The notes under the pieces: model-generated | Seen by the model: only the letters and a program-made list of their open reading frames with translations | Databases searched by the model: none | Told to the model about the DNA's origin: nothing | Translations under genes and position numbers: made by a program | Source of the DNA: Arthrobacter rhizophilus | GTDB lineage: Bacteria > Actinomycetota > Actinomycetes > Actinomycetales > Micrococcaceae | NCBI RefSeq assembly: GCF_026241105.1 | Contig: NZ_JAPFFT010000002.1 | Coordinates: forward strand, 248,001 to 312,000 | Direction of reading: 5' to 3' | Length of the DNA stretch: 64,000 bases | In this document: positions 38,493 through 46,597 of the stretch, piece after piece | Position numbering within the stretch: position 1 is the first letter of the stretch | How the letters are laid out: every line of letters begins with the position of its first letter

Positions 38493-38527
38493 CCGTTATG
38501 GTCCGCCGTGCTCGGCGACGACGGGCG

Positions 38528-39562
38528 TTAGTGGCCGGAGACCTTGTTCATGCTCTTGCGGGAATCTTCCTCGAGCCGTGCGTCCAGCTTGGACCTGTTG
38601 GCGGCAGGGCTCAGGAGGCTCGCGACTACCGCCACAACGATGGTGCCGATGATGACTGCCAAGGACACATAGGTGGGGATCTCGGGAGCCCATTCAATGT
38701 GGTGTCCGCCGTTGATGAAGGGCAGTTCGTTGACGTGCATTGCGTGCAGCACCAGCTTGACGCCGATGAACGCAAGGATGACCGACAGTGCGTGCTTGAG
38801 GTAGACCAAGCGGTTCATGAGGCCGCCGAGCAGGAAGTACAGCTGGCGCAGGCCCATGAGGGCGAAGATGTTGGCAGTGAAGACGATGAACGCGCTCTGG
38901 GTCAACCCGAAGATGGCCGGAATGGAGTCCACGGCGAACAGGAGGTCCGTCATGCCGATGGTCACGAACACGATCAGCATGGGGGTGAAGAGCTTCTTGC
39001 CGCCAACCGTGGTGCGCAGCTTGCCGCCGTCGAACTTCTCCGACATCGGGACAACCTTGCGGATGCGGGCGATAAGGGGATTCTCGGAGGTTTCTTCTTC
39101 GTCTTCGCCGTCGTCCTTGGCCTGCTTCCAGGCCGTCCACAGCAGGAACGCGCCGAAGATGTAAAAGACCCAGCTGAACTGCTCGATCACCACCGCACCA
39201 AGGGCGATGAAGATGCCACGCAGGATCAAGGCAATGATGATGCCTACCATCAGCACCTCTTGCTGGTACTTACGGGGCACCGAGAAGCGCGCCATGATGA
39301 TGATGAAGACAAAGAGGTTGTCGATACTCAGGCTGTATTCAGTCACCCAACCGGCGACGAATTGGCTGCCCTGCTCGGGACCGGCAAAGGCGAACATCGC
39401 TCCGGCGAACACCAAAGCGAGGGTGACATAGAACGCAACCCACAGGCCGGCTTCCTTCATGGAGGGTTCATGCGGGCGCTTGACGACCAAGAGGAGGTCT
39501 ACAAGGAGGATGATTCCGAGAACGACGAATGAGCCGATCTCAAACCACGCGGGGAGTTGCAT
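38528..39562 (-). CDS. TerC/Alx-family integral membrane protein, probable Mn2+ exporter
   Basis: A 344-residue membrane protein with eight or nine hydrophobic segments and the acidic transport motifs of the family, TEYSLSIDNLFVF near residue 75 and LLFAVDSIPAIFGLT in the second half. Members such as E. coli Alx and B. subtilis YkoY/MeeY export or handle manganese. Its mRNA carries a yybP-ykoY manganese riboswitch, which supports this role. A polar loop (KQAKDDGEDEEETSEN) separates the two halves. The frame opens at 39637 within the aptamer, so ATG 39562 is the start, with AAAGG upstream. Confidence 0.93.
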   Translation of the reverse strand: MQLPAWFEIGSFVVLGIILLVDLLLVVKRPHEPSMKEAGLWVAFYVTLALVFAGAMFAFAGPEQGSQFVAGWVTEYSLSIDNLFVFIIIMARFSVPRKYQQEVLMVGIIIALILRGIFIALGAVVIEQFSWVFYIFGAFLLWTAWKQAKDDGEDEEETSENPLIARIRKVVPMSEKFDGGKLRTTVGGKKLFTPMLIVFVTIGMTDLLFAVDSIPAIFGLTQSAFIVFTANIFALMGLRQLYFLLGGLMNRLVYLKHALSVILAFIGVKLVLHAMHVNELPFINGGHHIEWAPEIPTYVSLAVIIGTIVVAVVASLLSPAANRSKLDARLEEDSRKSMNKVSGH

Positions 39563-39593
39563 CAATATGCCTTTCGCAGGTACGCCAAAACGG

Positions 39594-39725
39594 CGTAAGT
39601 CTCTCCGACCTGCCTGCGTCTGCGTGCCTGAAGGCAAACAACGCTTATACGGCGATCCGCTAGGCCCGGCGAGGCGTCTATGCCTTGCGTGTTGACGGAC
39701 GTAGCGCTTGGGATACTCCCCTACG
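39594..39725 (-). promoter_or_regulatory. yybP-ykoY manganese riboswitch upstream of terC
   Basis: The transcribed minus strand contains the family landmarks in order: P1 5' strand CGUAGG joined to the invariant L1 sequence GGGGAGUAUCCC (39709-39722 region), a CCGUCAACACG segment, a variable P3/P4 arm, and the 3' block GUCGGAGAGACUUACG, whose CUUACG closes P1 (39594-39599). The 3' strand of P1 overlaps the 5' arm of a small hairpin ACGCC-N5-GGCGU (39583-39597) just before the ribosome site, a plausible switch. It lies 32 bases before the terC ATG. Confidence 0.88.
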
Positions 39726-39738
39726 TAGGCTCAACTTT

Positions 39739-39744
39739 ACCCTA
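39739..39744 (-). promoter_or_regulatory. -10 box of terC, overlapping the uvrB stop codon
   Basis: TAGGGT on the minus strand (39739-39744) begins with the TAG stop of uvrB. It predicts an mRNA start about seven bases before the riboswitch P1 stem. Confidence 0.45.
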
Positions 39745-41829
39745 GGCGTGTCCTGCAGACTGCATCTGGCGGAGTTCGCGCTTGAGTTCACCGACTTCGT
39801 CGCGGATCCGGGCAGCGATCTCAAACTGCAGTTCGGCGGCAGCCCCGTGCATCTGCTCGGTCAGCTGTTCGATCAGTCCCACCAGGTCTTCCGCCGGGGC
39901 CGCGGCCAGGCCATCTTGCCGCACTTTCGTGGCGCCCTTGCCCTTTCCGGTCCGGCCGCTCTTGCTGGTCGCCGCAAGAAGCTCACGGGTATCGGCGTCT
40001 TCGCGGGCAAGTTGGTCAGTGATGTCAGCGATCTTCTTGCGCAGCGGCTGAGGATCGACACCGTTGTCGGAGTTGTACTTGACCTGGATTTCGCGGCGGC
40101 GGTTGGTTTCCTCGATGGCCTTGGCCATCGAGTCGGTGATCCGGTCGGCGTACATATGGACCTGTCCCGAGACGTTTCGGGCGGCCCGGCCGATGGTCTG
40201 AATCAGCGAAGTGGCAGAACGCAGGAAGCCTTCCTTGTCGGCGTCGAGGATGCTGACAAGTGACACTTCAGGGAGGTCGAGGCCTTCGCGGAGCAGGTTG
40301 ATGCCCACCAGGACATCGAAACTGCCCATGCGGAGTTCGCGGAGCAGCTCCACACGCCGAAGGGTGTCGACGTCGGAATGCAGGTATTGAACCTTGACTC
40401 CGTGGCCCAGGAGGTAGTCCGTGAGGTCCTCGGCCATGCGCTTGGTCAACGTAGTGACCAGGACGCGCTCGTCACGCTCCACCCGGGCCCGGATCTCGCC
40501 GAGGAGGTCGTCGATCTGGCCCTTGGTCGGCTTCACGATGACTTCGGGGTCGATCAGGCCGGTGGGGCGAATGATCTGCTGGACGGAACCGTCAGCCTTG
40601 CCGAGCTCGTACTTGCCGGGGGTCGCGGAAAGATAGACGGTCTGGCCCACTCGCTCCAGGAATTCATCCCATTTGAGCGGCCTGTTGTCCATGGCGGAAG
40701 GAAGCCGGAAGCCATGGTCCACGAGGGTGCGCTTGCGCGACATGTCGCCCTCGTACATGGCGCCGATCTGCGGAACAGTCACGTGGGATTCGTCGATGAC
40801 CAGAAGGAAGTCGTCCGGGAAGTAGTCGATGAGGCAGTGCGGGGCGGTGCCTGAGCCTCGGCCGTCGATGTGGCGTGAGTAGTTCTCGATCCCGTTGCAG
40901 AAACCCATTTGCTGCACCATCTCGAGGTCGTAGGTGGTGCGCATGCGCAGCCTCTGGGCCTCCACCAGTTTGTTCTGGCCTTCGAGGACCTTGAGCCGTT
41001 CCGCGAGCTCGGCTTCGATGGCGGTGATGGCGCGGGACATGCGCTCAGGGCCGGCGACATAGTGCGAAGCCGGGAAGATGTACATCTCGGTTTCCTCGCG
41101 GATGACATCGCCCGTGACCGGATGCAAGGTGTAAATATTCTCGATCTCGTCGCCGAAGAACTCGATGCGCAGGGCCAGCTCTTCGTACATGGGGATGATT
41201 TCCACGGTGTCTCCGCGGACCCGGAAAGTGCCGCGGTGGAAGTCCATGTCGTTGCGGGTGTACTGCATCGAGACGAATTTGCGCAGGAGATGGTCCCGGT
41301 TCATCTCGGCGCCCTTGGTGAGCGTGACCATCCCGGCGATGTATTCCTCCGGGGTACCGAGGCCGTAGATGCAGGAGACGGTAGCCACAACGATGACATC
41401 CCTGCGGGTCAGCAGAGCGTTGGTGGCCGAGTGCCGGAGCCGCTCGACTTCCTCATTCACGGAGGAGTCCTTTTCGATGAAGGTATCCGTCTGTGGAACG
41501 TAGGCTTCGGGCTGGTAGTAGTCGTAGTACGACACGAAGTACTCCACCGCGTTGTTGGGCAGCAGCTCCCGGAACTCGTTCGCGAGCTGCGCGGCGAGGG
41601 TTTTGTTCTGGACCATCACCAAGGTGGGCCTTTGGACCTGTTCGATCAACCAAGCGGTAGTGGCACTCTTGCCCGTACCGGTAGCGCCGAGCAGCACGAC
41701 GTCTTTTTCGCCATTGTTGATCCGTTCGGTCAGCTCCGCGATGGCGGCCGGCTGGTCACCTGCCGGCTTGAATTCGCTAATGACCTCAAAGGGCGCGACA
41801 ACACGGTTGATCTCCTGGGCAAGACTCAT
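39742..41829 (-). CDS. uvrB: Excinuclease ABC subunit B
   Basis: DNA-loading helicase-like subunit of nucleotide excision repair, 695 aa. Motifs are Walker [20 protein letters not shown], the beta-hairpin [23 protein letters not shown] that clamps DNA, DExx box [21 protein letters not shown], motif [15 protein letters not shown] and a C-terminal UVR domain ([31 protein letters not shown]) that contacts UvrC. ATG 41829 follows TAAATT by six bases, predicting a leaderless mRNA. A perfect dyad covers the -35 region. Confidence 0.98.
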   Translation of the reverse strand: MSLAQEINRVVAPFEVISEFKPAGDQPAAIAELTERINNGEKDVVLLGATGTGKSATTAWLIEQVQRPTLVMVQNKTLAAQLANEFRELLPNNAVEYFVSYYDYYQPEAYVPQTDTFIEKDSSVNEEVERLRHSATNALLTRRDVIVVATVSCIYGLGTPEEYIAGMVTLTKGAEMNRDHLLRKFVSMQYTRNDMDFHRGTFRVRGDTVEIIPMYEELALRIEFFGDEIENIYTLHPVTGDVIREETEMYIFPASHYVAGPERMSRAITAIEAELAERLKVLEGQNKLVEAQRLRMRTTYDLEMVQQMGFCNGIENYSRHIDGRGSGTAPHCLIDYFPDDFLLVIDESHVTVPQIGAMYEGDMSRKRTLVDHGFRLPSAMDNRPLKWDEFLERVGQTVYLSATPGKYELGKADGSVQQIIRPTGLIDPEVIVKPTKGQIDDLLGEIRARVERDERVLVTTLTKRMAEDLTDYLLGHGVKVQYLHSDVDTLRRVELLRELRMGSFDVLVGINLLREGLDLPEVSLVSILDADKEGFLRSATSLIQTIGRAARNVSGQVHMYADRITDSMAKAIEETNRRREIQVKYNSDNGVDPQPLRKKIADITDQLAREDADTRELLAATSKSGRTGKGKGATKVRQDGLAAAPAEDLVGLIEQLTEQMHGAAAELQFEIAARIRDEVGELKRELRQMQSAGHA

Positions 41830-41835
41830 GAATCC

Positions 41836-41870
41836 AATTTACCCCCGCCCGCGGACAGGTACTGTCCGCG
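41836..41870 (-). promoter_or_regulatory. uvrB leaderless promoter with 9-bp-arm dyad at -35
   Basis: The -10 TAAATT (minus, 41836-41841) is six bases before ATG 41829. A perfect inverted repeat CGCGGACAG (41850-41858) with CTGTCCGCG (41862-41870) around GTA covers positions about -21 to -41. It lies between coaE and uvrB, so it could instead act as a hairpin at the end of the coaE message; on the plus strand it is followed by TTTT. Confidence 0.5.
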
Positions 41871-41874
41871 TTTT

Positions 41875-43095
41875 CTAGCCTCGCGCCACGGAGTACGACG
41901 GCGGCTGCCACCCACTGCTCTCTGCCCAAGCATCCATGAGCGGCCAGGCGACCTCGGTAAACCATGGCTCCTTGGCTTCCGCATACGCCAGCGTCCGGCG
42001 GTCTCCGGCGTGCACCCCGGCGAGCTCCTGTTTCATGTCCGCATACATCTTCACGGCAACGGGGTCGGCGCGGAGCCAATCCCGGAACAACAACGCATAA
42101 CGCCAGCCCGGGCTTCCAAGGACCCGGACATGGACGTTGGCGGCCCGTCCAGGGTCCGCGCTGCAATGGAAGCGTTTTTGCCAAGCCGAGGGATCCAGGT
42201 GCGGCGGCTTCGGTGTGTCACGCGCAGAAGCCTCCTGCAAGGGGAAACCGGCCGCGCCCAACGCCGGAGCTATCCGATCCGCCACTTCCAGCGAGGCCAC
42301 GGTGACCTGCAGATCGACGATGTCTTTGGCGGGAAGCCCGGGAACGGCGGTTGAACCGATATGGTCCGCGCCGAGCACTTCCGGAGATGCTTTCCGGATC
42401 CTCGCAAGCAGCCGTTCGGCCTGCAGCGGCCAATTGGGGTCAGGTGGGGACAATACGGGCCCGCCTGATCGCGGCGCAGGTCGGCCCGCGGCAAGATTAC
42501 GGGCGAAGGGTACCAAGCGCTCTTGCCACAAAGTGTCCACGAGCGCCGTGACGTCTTCGACGGTTCCCGAGTTTTCCAGCACGATGTCCGCTGCTGCCAA
42601 CCGTTCATCCCTGCCGGCCTGGGCAGCCATCCGGGACACGGCGTCCTCGACCGTCATGCCACGGATTTCCGTCATACGCCGGATGCGTTCCTCGTCCGGC
42701 GCGTCAACCACCAACACCAGGTGGAAGTTGCTCCCCTGCCCGGTTTCGACCAGCAGCGGAATGTCCTGGATCACAACGTCTCCAGGATTTGCCGTGGCGA
42801 GCATCGCACCGGCCCGTTCCCTGACGAGGGGATGGATGATCGCGTTGAGGGCCTCCCGGCGATCCGGCTGGGCGAATACAATCGCACCGAGGCGCGGACG
42901 GTCCAAGCGGCCTTCGGCGTCGACGATGTCTTCACCGAACTCAGCCACGACATGGGCGAGGCCGGGCGTACCCGGCTCAACCACCTCACGGGCCAGCGCG
43001 TCGGCGTCGATCAAGACGGCGCCTAACTCCTTGAGCCGGGCAGAGACGAGTGATTTGCCGGAGGCGATCCCGCCGGTAAGTCCAATCTTCAACAC
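41875..43095 (-). CDS. coaE: Dephospho-CoA kinase fused to a GrpB/UPF0157 domain
   Basis: Two-domain protein of 406 aa. Residues 1-200 are dephospho-CoA kinase, the last step of coenzyme A synthesis, with Walker A GLTGGIASGKS, LIDADALAREVVEPG and the lid region with RIRRM. From about residue 215 a GrpB (UPF0157, nucleotidyltransferase-fold) domain follows: DPNWPLQAERLLARI, LGADHIGSTAVPGLPAKDIVDLQV and VHVRVLGSPGWRYALLFRDWLRADP. The same fusion is known in Mycobacterium (Rv1631), where the extra domain is reported to aid folding. Start is GTG 43095, six bases from TAGTGT. Confidence 0.95.
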   Translation of the reverse strand: MLKIGLTGGIASGKSLVSARLKELGAVLIDADALAREVVEPGTPGLAHVVAEFGEDIVDAEGRLDRPRLGAIVFAQPDRREALNAIIHPLVRERAGAMLATANPGDVVIQDIPLLVETGQGSNFHLVLVVDAPDEERIRRMTEIRGMTVEDAVSRMAAQAGRDERLAAADIVLENSGTVEDVTALVDTLWQERLVPFARNLAAGRPAPRSGGPVLSPPDPNWPLQAERLLARIRKASPEVLGADHIGSTAVPGLPAKDIVDLQVTVASLEVADRIAPALGAAGFPLQEASARDTPKPPHLDPSAWQKRFHCSADPGRAANVHVRVLGSPGWRYALLFRDWLRADPVAVKMYADMKQELAGVHAGDRRTLAYAEAKEPWFTEVAWPLMDAWAESSGWQPPSYSVARG

Positions 43096-43101
43096 CCCTC
43101 C

Positions 43102-43111
43102 ACACTAGACT
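43102..43111. promoter_or_regulatory. Overlapping back-to-back leaderless promoters of coaE and yigZ
   Basis: In the 22-base intergenic region the ten bases ACACTAGACT contain TAGACT (plus, 43106-43111), six bases before the yigZ GTG, and TAGTGT (minus, 43102-43107), six bases before the coaE GTG. Both mRNAs are predicted to be leaderless, and the two -10 boxes share two bases. Confidence 0.62.
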
Positions 43112-43117
43112 GGGTCG

Positions 43118-43840
43118 GTGGCAGATCAGGACGAAAGCCGAGCGACGGCGTACACAACGTTGGCGCTTGGTGACGATTTCCGCCACGAACTCGAGATCAA
43201 GCGTTCGCGCTTCATCACCGTAATGCGCCGCGCTTCCAACGAAGACGCCGCGCGCGCATTGGTGGCGGAACTGCGGAAAGAATTCCATGATGCCCGGCAC
43301 CATTGCTCCGCTTTTGTCCTCGGTCCGGATCGCGTCATCCAGCGTTCCAACGACGACGGCGAGCCCTCCGGAACAGCCGGCATACCGATGCTCGAAGCAC
43401 TCATCAAACGGGAAACACTGCCCGGGGTGACCGACCTCAGCGATGTCAGTGCCGTCGTCGTGCGCTATTTCGGCGGGATCCTTCTTGGCGCCGGCGGGCT
43501 GGTCCGTGCTTACTCCGAATCAGTCTCGGCTGCGCTGGACTCCGCTCCGCTGGTTCAGCGTCGCCGCCTGCGGATTTGCGCCGTGGCTGTGCCACACCAA
43601 GCTGCCGGAAGGTTGGAGAACGATCTGCGCTCGGCCGGCTTCGTCATGGCTGAAACAAGCTACGGGCCCACGGAGACCGTCCTGCGCTTGGCGCTGCCTG
43701 ACGATCCAACGGCAATCGCTGACGCCGGCGAACGGCTTGCCGCCCTGACCGGCGGCGCATCGGGACTCCAATTGCAAGGAACGGAATGGGTCGACGTCCA
43801 CGTGGACATGCCCTCCCCTGATCGCCGCCACTGGACATAG
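43118..43840 (+). CDS. yigZ: YigZ/IMPACT family protein (UPF0029)
   Basis: A 240-residue protein with the family core KRSRFITVMRRASNEDAARALVAEL, ARHHCSAFVLG, NDDGEPSGTAGIPMLEAL and VVVRYFGGILLGAGGLVRAYSESV, followed by an EF-G domain V-like C-terminal half. Human and yeast relatives (IMPACT, YIH1) regulate translation stress; the bacterial role is not established. GTG 43118 lies six bases after TAGACT. Confidence 0.93.
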   Translation: MADQDESRATAYTTLALGDDFRHELEIKRSRFITVMRRASNEDAARALVAELRKEFHDARHHCSAFVLGPDRVIQRSNDDGEPSGTAGIPMLEALIKRETLPGVTDLSDVSAVVVRYFGGILLGAGGLVRAYSESVSAALDSAPLVQRRRLRICAVAVPHQAAGRLENDLRSAGFVMAETSYGPTETVLRLALPDDPTAIADAGERLAALTGGASGLQLQGTEWVDVHVDMPSPDRRHWT

Positions 43841-43902
43841 TGGGTATATGTCCAGTCCTTGCTGCGAAGGCGGGGCATGTCCCGTGGGAGCAAAGTGTTA
43901 AA

Positions 43903-43947
43903 GAAAGCGGCTCCCGCGATTCGTACTGAATCGCAGGAGCCGCTTTC
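43903..43947. terminator. Bidirectional terminator between yigZ and rpsA
   Basis: A long stem: GAAAGCGGCTCC (43903-43914) with GGAGCCGCTTTC (43936-43947), one mismatch, then GCGATTC (43916-43922) with GAATCGC (43928-43934) around a five-base loop. On the minus strand it is followed by TTTAACACTTTG, so rpsA is the main user. Confidence 0.9.
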
Positions 43948-43978
43948 ATTCCGGCCCGGAATTCCGGACCAGTGGCAA

Positions 43979-45454
43979 TTAGTTGCCGGTCAGCTTCTCG
44001 CGCAGAGCGGCGAGGGCCTCGTCGGATGCCAAAGTGCCCGCGGTGGACTCGGTGGCAGCCGGCTCGGAGGAGTAGCTGGTGGTACCGGAGTCGCTCTCGC
44101 CGGAAACGGCAGCAGCGGCGTCGTCAGCCGCGTGCTGGGAAACCTGCTTCTTGTGAGCTTCCCAACGTGCCTGGGCGTCAGCGTACTGCTGCTCCCAAGC
44201 GGCGCGCTGCGTCTCGTAGCCCTCGAGCCATTCGTTCGACTCGGGGTCGAAGCCCTCAGGGTACTTGTAGTTGCCTTCTTCGTCGTACTCGGCGGCCATG
44301 CCGTACAGAGCCGGGTCGAACTCGGTGCTGTCAGCGTCAACGCCCTCGTTAGCCTGCTTGAGGGAGAGGGAGATACGGCGGCGCTCGAGGTCGATGTCGA
44401 TGACCTTGACGAAGAGCTCGTCGCCAACGGAGACGACCTGCTCAGCAAGCTCAACGTGGCGGACAGCCAGCTCGGAGATGTGAACCAGACCCTCGATGCC
44501 GTCCTCAACGCGGACGAAGGCGCCGAACGGAACCAGCTTGGTGACCTTACCCGGAACAACCTGGCCGAGGGCGTGGGTGCGGGCGAAGGTCTGCCACGGG
44601 TCTTCCTGCGTGGCCTTGAGGGACAGGGACACGCGCTCGCGGTCCAGATCCACTTCGAGAACCTCGACGGTGACTTCCTGGCCAACCTCGACAACCTCGG
44701 ACGGGTGGTCGATGTGCTTCCAAGACAGCTCGGAAACGTGAACCAGACCGTCTACGCCGCCCAGGTCCACGAATGCACCGAAGTTGACGATGGAGGAAAC
44801 GACGCCGGGACGGACCTGGCCCTTTTCCAGCTTGTTGAGGAACGTGGAGCGGACCTCGGACTGGGTCTGCTCGAGCCACGCACGGCGGGAAAGAACAACG
44901 TTGTTGCGGTTCTTGTCCAGCTCGATGATCTTGGCTTCGATCTGCTGACCGATGTACGGAGCGAGGTCACGGACGCGGCGCATCTCGACGAGGGATGCGG
45001 GCAGGAAGCCACGCAGACCAATGTCGAGGATAAGACCACCCTTGACAACCTCGATGACGGTACCGGTGACAACACCGTCTTCTTCCTTGACCTTCTCGAT
45101 GTCGCCCCAGGCACGCTCGTACTGAGCACGCTTCTTGGAGAGGATCAGACGGCCTTCTTTGTCTTCCTTGGTGAGCACCAGGGCTTCGACCTGATCGCCA
45201 ACGGAGACGACGTCCCCGGGATCAACGTCGTGCTTGATGGAAAGCTCGCGGGAAGGGATGACACCTTCGGTCTTGTAACCGATGTCGAGCAGAACTTCGT
45301 CGCGGTCGACCTTGACGACGATGCCTTCGACGAGGTCTCCGTCGTTGAAGTACTTGATGGTGGCGTCGACAGCTGCGAGGAAGTCCTCAGCGGTACCAAT
45401 GTCGTTGATCGCGACTACGGGGGTACCGGGCTTCTCGGTGGAGGTGATGGTCAT
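43979..45454 (-). CDS. rpsA: 30S ribosomal protein S1
   Basis: RNA-binding ribosomal protein, 491 aa, with four S1 domains: about residues 35-105 (EGIVVKVDRDEVLLDIGYKTEG), 120-190 (GTVIEVVKGGLILDIGLRGFLP), 205-275 (GVVSSIVNFGAFVDLGGVDGLV) and 290-360 (GKVTKLVPFGAFVRVEDGIEGL). Actinobacterial S1 has four domains rather than the six of E. coli. The C-terminal 100 residues are acidic and Ala/Ser-rich and end in EALAALREKLTGN. ATG 45454 lies in a 135-base leader behind a strong promoter. Confidence 0.98.
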   Translation of the reverse strand: MTITSTEKPGTPVVAINDIGTAEDFLAAVDATIKYFNDGDLVEGIVVKVDRDEVLLDIGYKTEGVIPSRELSIKHDVDPGDVVSVGDQVEALVLTKEDKEGRLILSKKRAQYERAWGDIEKVKEEDGVVTGTVIEVVKGGLILDIGLRGFLPASLVEMRRVRDLAPYIGQQIEAKIIELDKNRNNVVLSRRAWLEQTQSEVRSTFLNKLEKGQVRPGVVSSIVNFGAFVDLGGVDGLVHVSELSWKHIDHPSEVVEVGQEVTVEVLEVDLDRERVSLSLKATQEDPWQTFARTHALGQVVPGKVTKLVPFGAFVRVEDGIEGLVHISELAVRHVELAEQVVSVGDELFVKVIDIDLERRRISLSLKQANEGVDADSTEFDPALYGMAAEYDEEGNYKYPEGFDPESNEWLEGYETQRAAWEQQYADAQARWEAHKKQVSQHAADDAAAAVSGESDSGTTSYSSEPAATESTAGTLASDEALAALREKLTGN

Positions 45455-45595
45455 GTAGTAGGGGCTCCGTTGTGGATAGAGTATCGGTCAGGCAAACCGC
45501 CCGCTTTCCGTTCCCGGTCTGCAGGACACGGCAAAACGCCGGGTCATCCTGAATTGTGGATTATAAATTTTCGCGCACGTAGTACGCGCCCGTTT

Positions 45596-45625
45596 ATTCT
45601 AGTCGTTCGCCGCAAGGAGGGTCAA
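45596..45625 (-). promoter_or_regulatory. rpsA promoter
   Basis: On the minus strand -35 TTGACC (45620-45625) and -10 TAGAAT (45596-45601) are 18 bases apart, among the best sigma-70-like promoters in the window. The -35 overlaps the stop of the upstream deacetylase gene. A second -10-like TATAAT lies at 45560-45565. The leader of about 135 bases contains a small CGGC/GCCG hairpin and could carry S1 autoregulation. Confidence 0.7.
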
Positions 45626-46554
45626 AGCGGCAGCGTGTCACCAAGCCGCGCGAACGTCACACCGCGGTCCAGCAAACGGGGCAAAGCACGTTCATAGCCC
45701 TCCGCGGTGCCGCCGGCAGGTTGGTTGAAGTGCGAAATCACAACCTGTCCTGCGCCCTGCCCCGCGCCGATCTTGCCAACCTCCGTCGCCACAGTGAGGG
45801 CAGGGAATGTCGCCCCGCCGTCGCCGTTCACCGTGAAGTTCACCGGAACCAGTCCGAGGGCGTGGGTGATCGCCGCGGCAACATCGTCGAAGTAGGCCGT
45901 CCCCGGCCGGAAAAAGCGCGGCGCCTTTCCCAAAAGCTGCTCCATGGCTTCCTGGTTGCCCATGATTTCGTCGTACACCTCGCCCACGTTGGACGTGCCC
46001 GCGATGCCGTAGGCGGAACGCCCGCCGACGGAAAGCGGTTGGTGCCGGAACCCGTGGTTGCCCAGCTCGAACAAAGGATCGGCAGCGAGTTCGGTGGCCA
46101 GTCCGGGGTTGGCCTTGATCCAGCGACCGTTGACGAACAGGGTGGCGGGAATGTTGAGCTTGCGCAGCGCCTTCAGCAAGCGTTGATCGCAGTCTGTTCC
46201 CCGGGGTCCGCCGCAGGCGTCAAAGGTCAAAACCGCATGAGTTGACGCCGTCTTCGTGACTACGCCAGTGACGCCGAGCCCCCATTCAACGGGCTTGCGT
46301 CCTGAGAATTCTGCAACGATCTGTGCCTTCGACGGCGGCGCCGGCCGCGTTTCGGGCGCGACCGCGTGGGGGCCGACGACCTCCACGCCCGGCGTTGAAA
46401 CCGGAGCCGGACGGGGGGCAGGGGTGGCGTCGGGCTGTTGAGCGCATGCGCCCAGGCCGGCCGCGGCTAGTCCGGCGGCAGCCAGCAACAATGACCGCCT
46501 GCCGGGCAGCGCTGATTGGCCGGTGGACTCGCCACCGGGTTGGAATTCCCCCAT
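45622..46554 (-). CDS. Polysaccharide deacetylase family lipoprotein
   Basis: A 310-residue exported protein. The N-terminus has twin arginines (R19-R20), a hydrophobic stretch and a lipobox LGAC with Cys37, followed by a Pro/Ala-rich linker. The NodB-like domain shows motif 1 as VLTFDACGGP, with the second Asp of the usual TFDDG replaced by Ala, motif 2 GNHGFRHQPL (H-x3-H), then FFRPGTAYFDDVAAA and a late ISHFNQP. Deacetylation of peptidoglycan or another surface polymer is expected. ATG 46554 has AAGGA upstream. It may be transcribed with the following rpsA at a low level. Confidence 0.85.
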   Translation of the reverse strand: MGEFQPGGESTGQSALPGRRSLLLAAAGLAAAGLGACAQQPDATPAPRPAPVSTPGVEVVGPHAVAPETRPAPPSKAQIVAEFSGRKPVEWGLGVTGVVTKTASTHAVLTFDACGGPRGTDCDQRLLKALRKLNIPATLFVNGRWIKANPGLATELAADPLFELGNHGFRHQPLSVGGRSAYGIAGTSNVGEVYDEIMGNQEAMEQLLGKAPRFFRPGTAYFDDVAAAITHALGLVPVNFTVNGDGGATFPALTVATEVGKIGAGQGAGQVVISHFNQPAGGTAEGYERALPRLLDRGVTFARLGDTLPL

Positions 46555-46597
46555 GGAATCCTTCTTCTGTCGTAGATCCTGCGGGTGAGATTCTTGC

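Noticed and set aside
43859..45697. A 612-codon open frame antisense to rpsA
   Set aside because: High G+C and biased third positions make long antisense frames common. The translated sequence is low-complexity Val/Leu/Asp rich and has no domain, while rpsA is certain.
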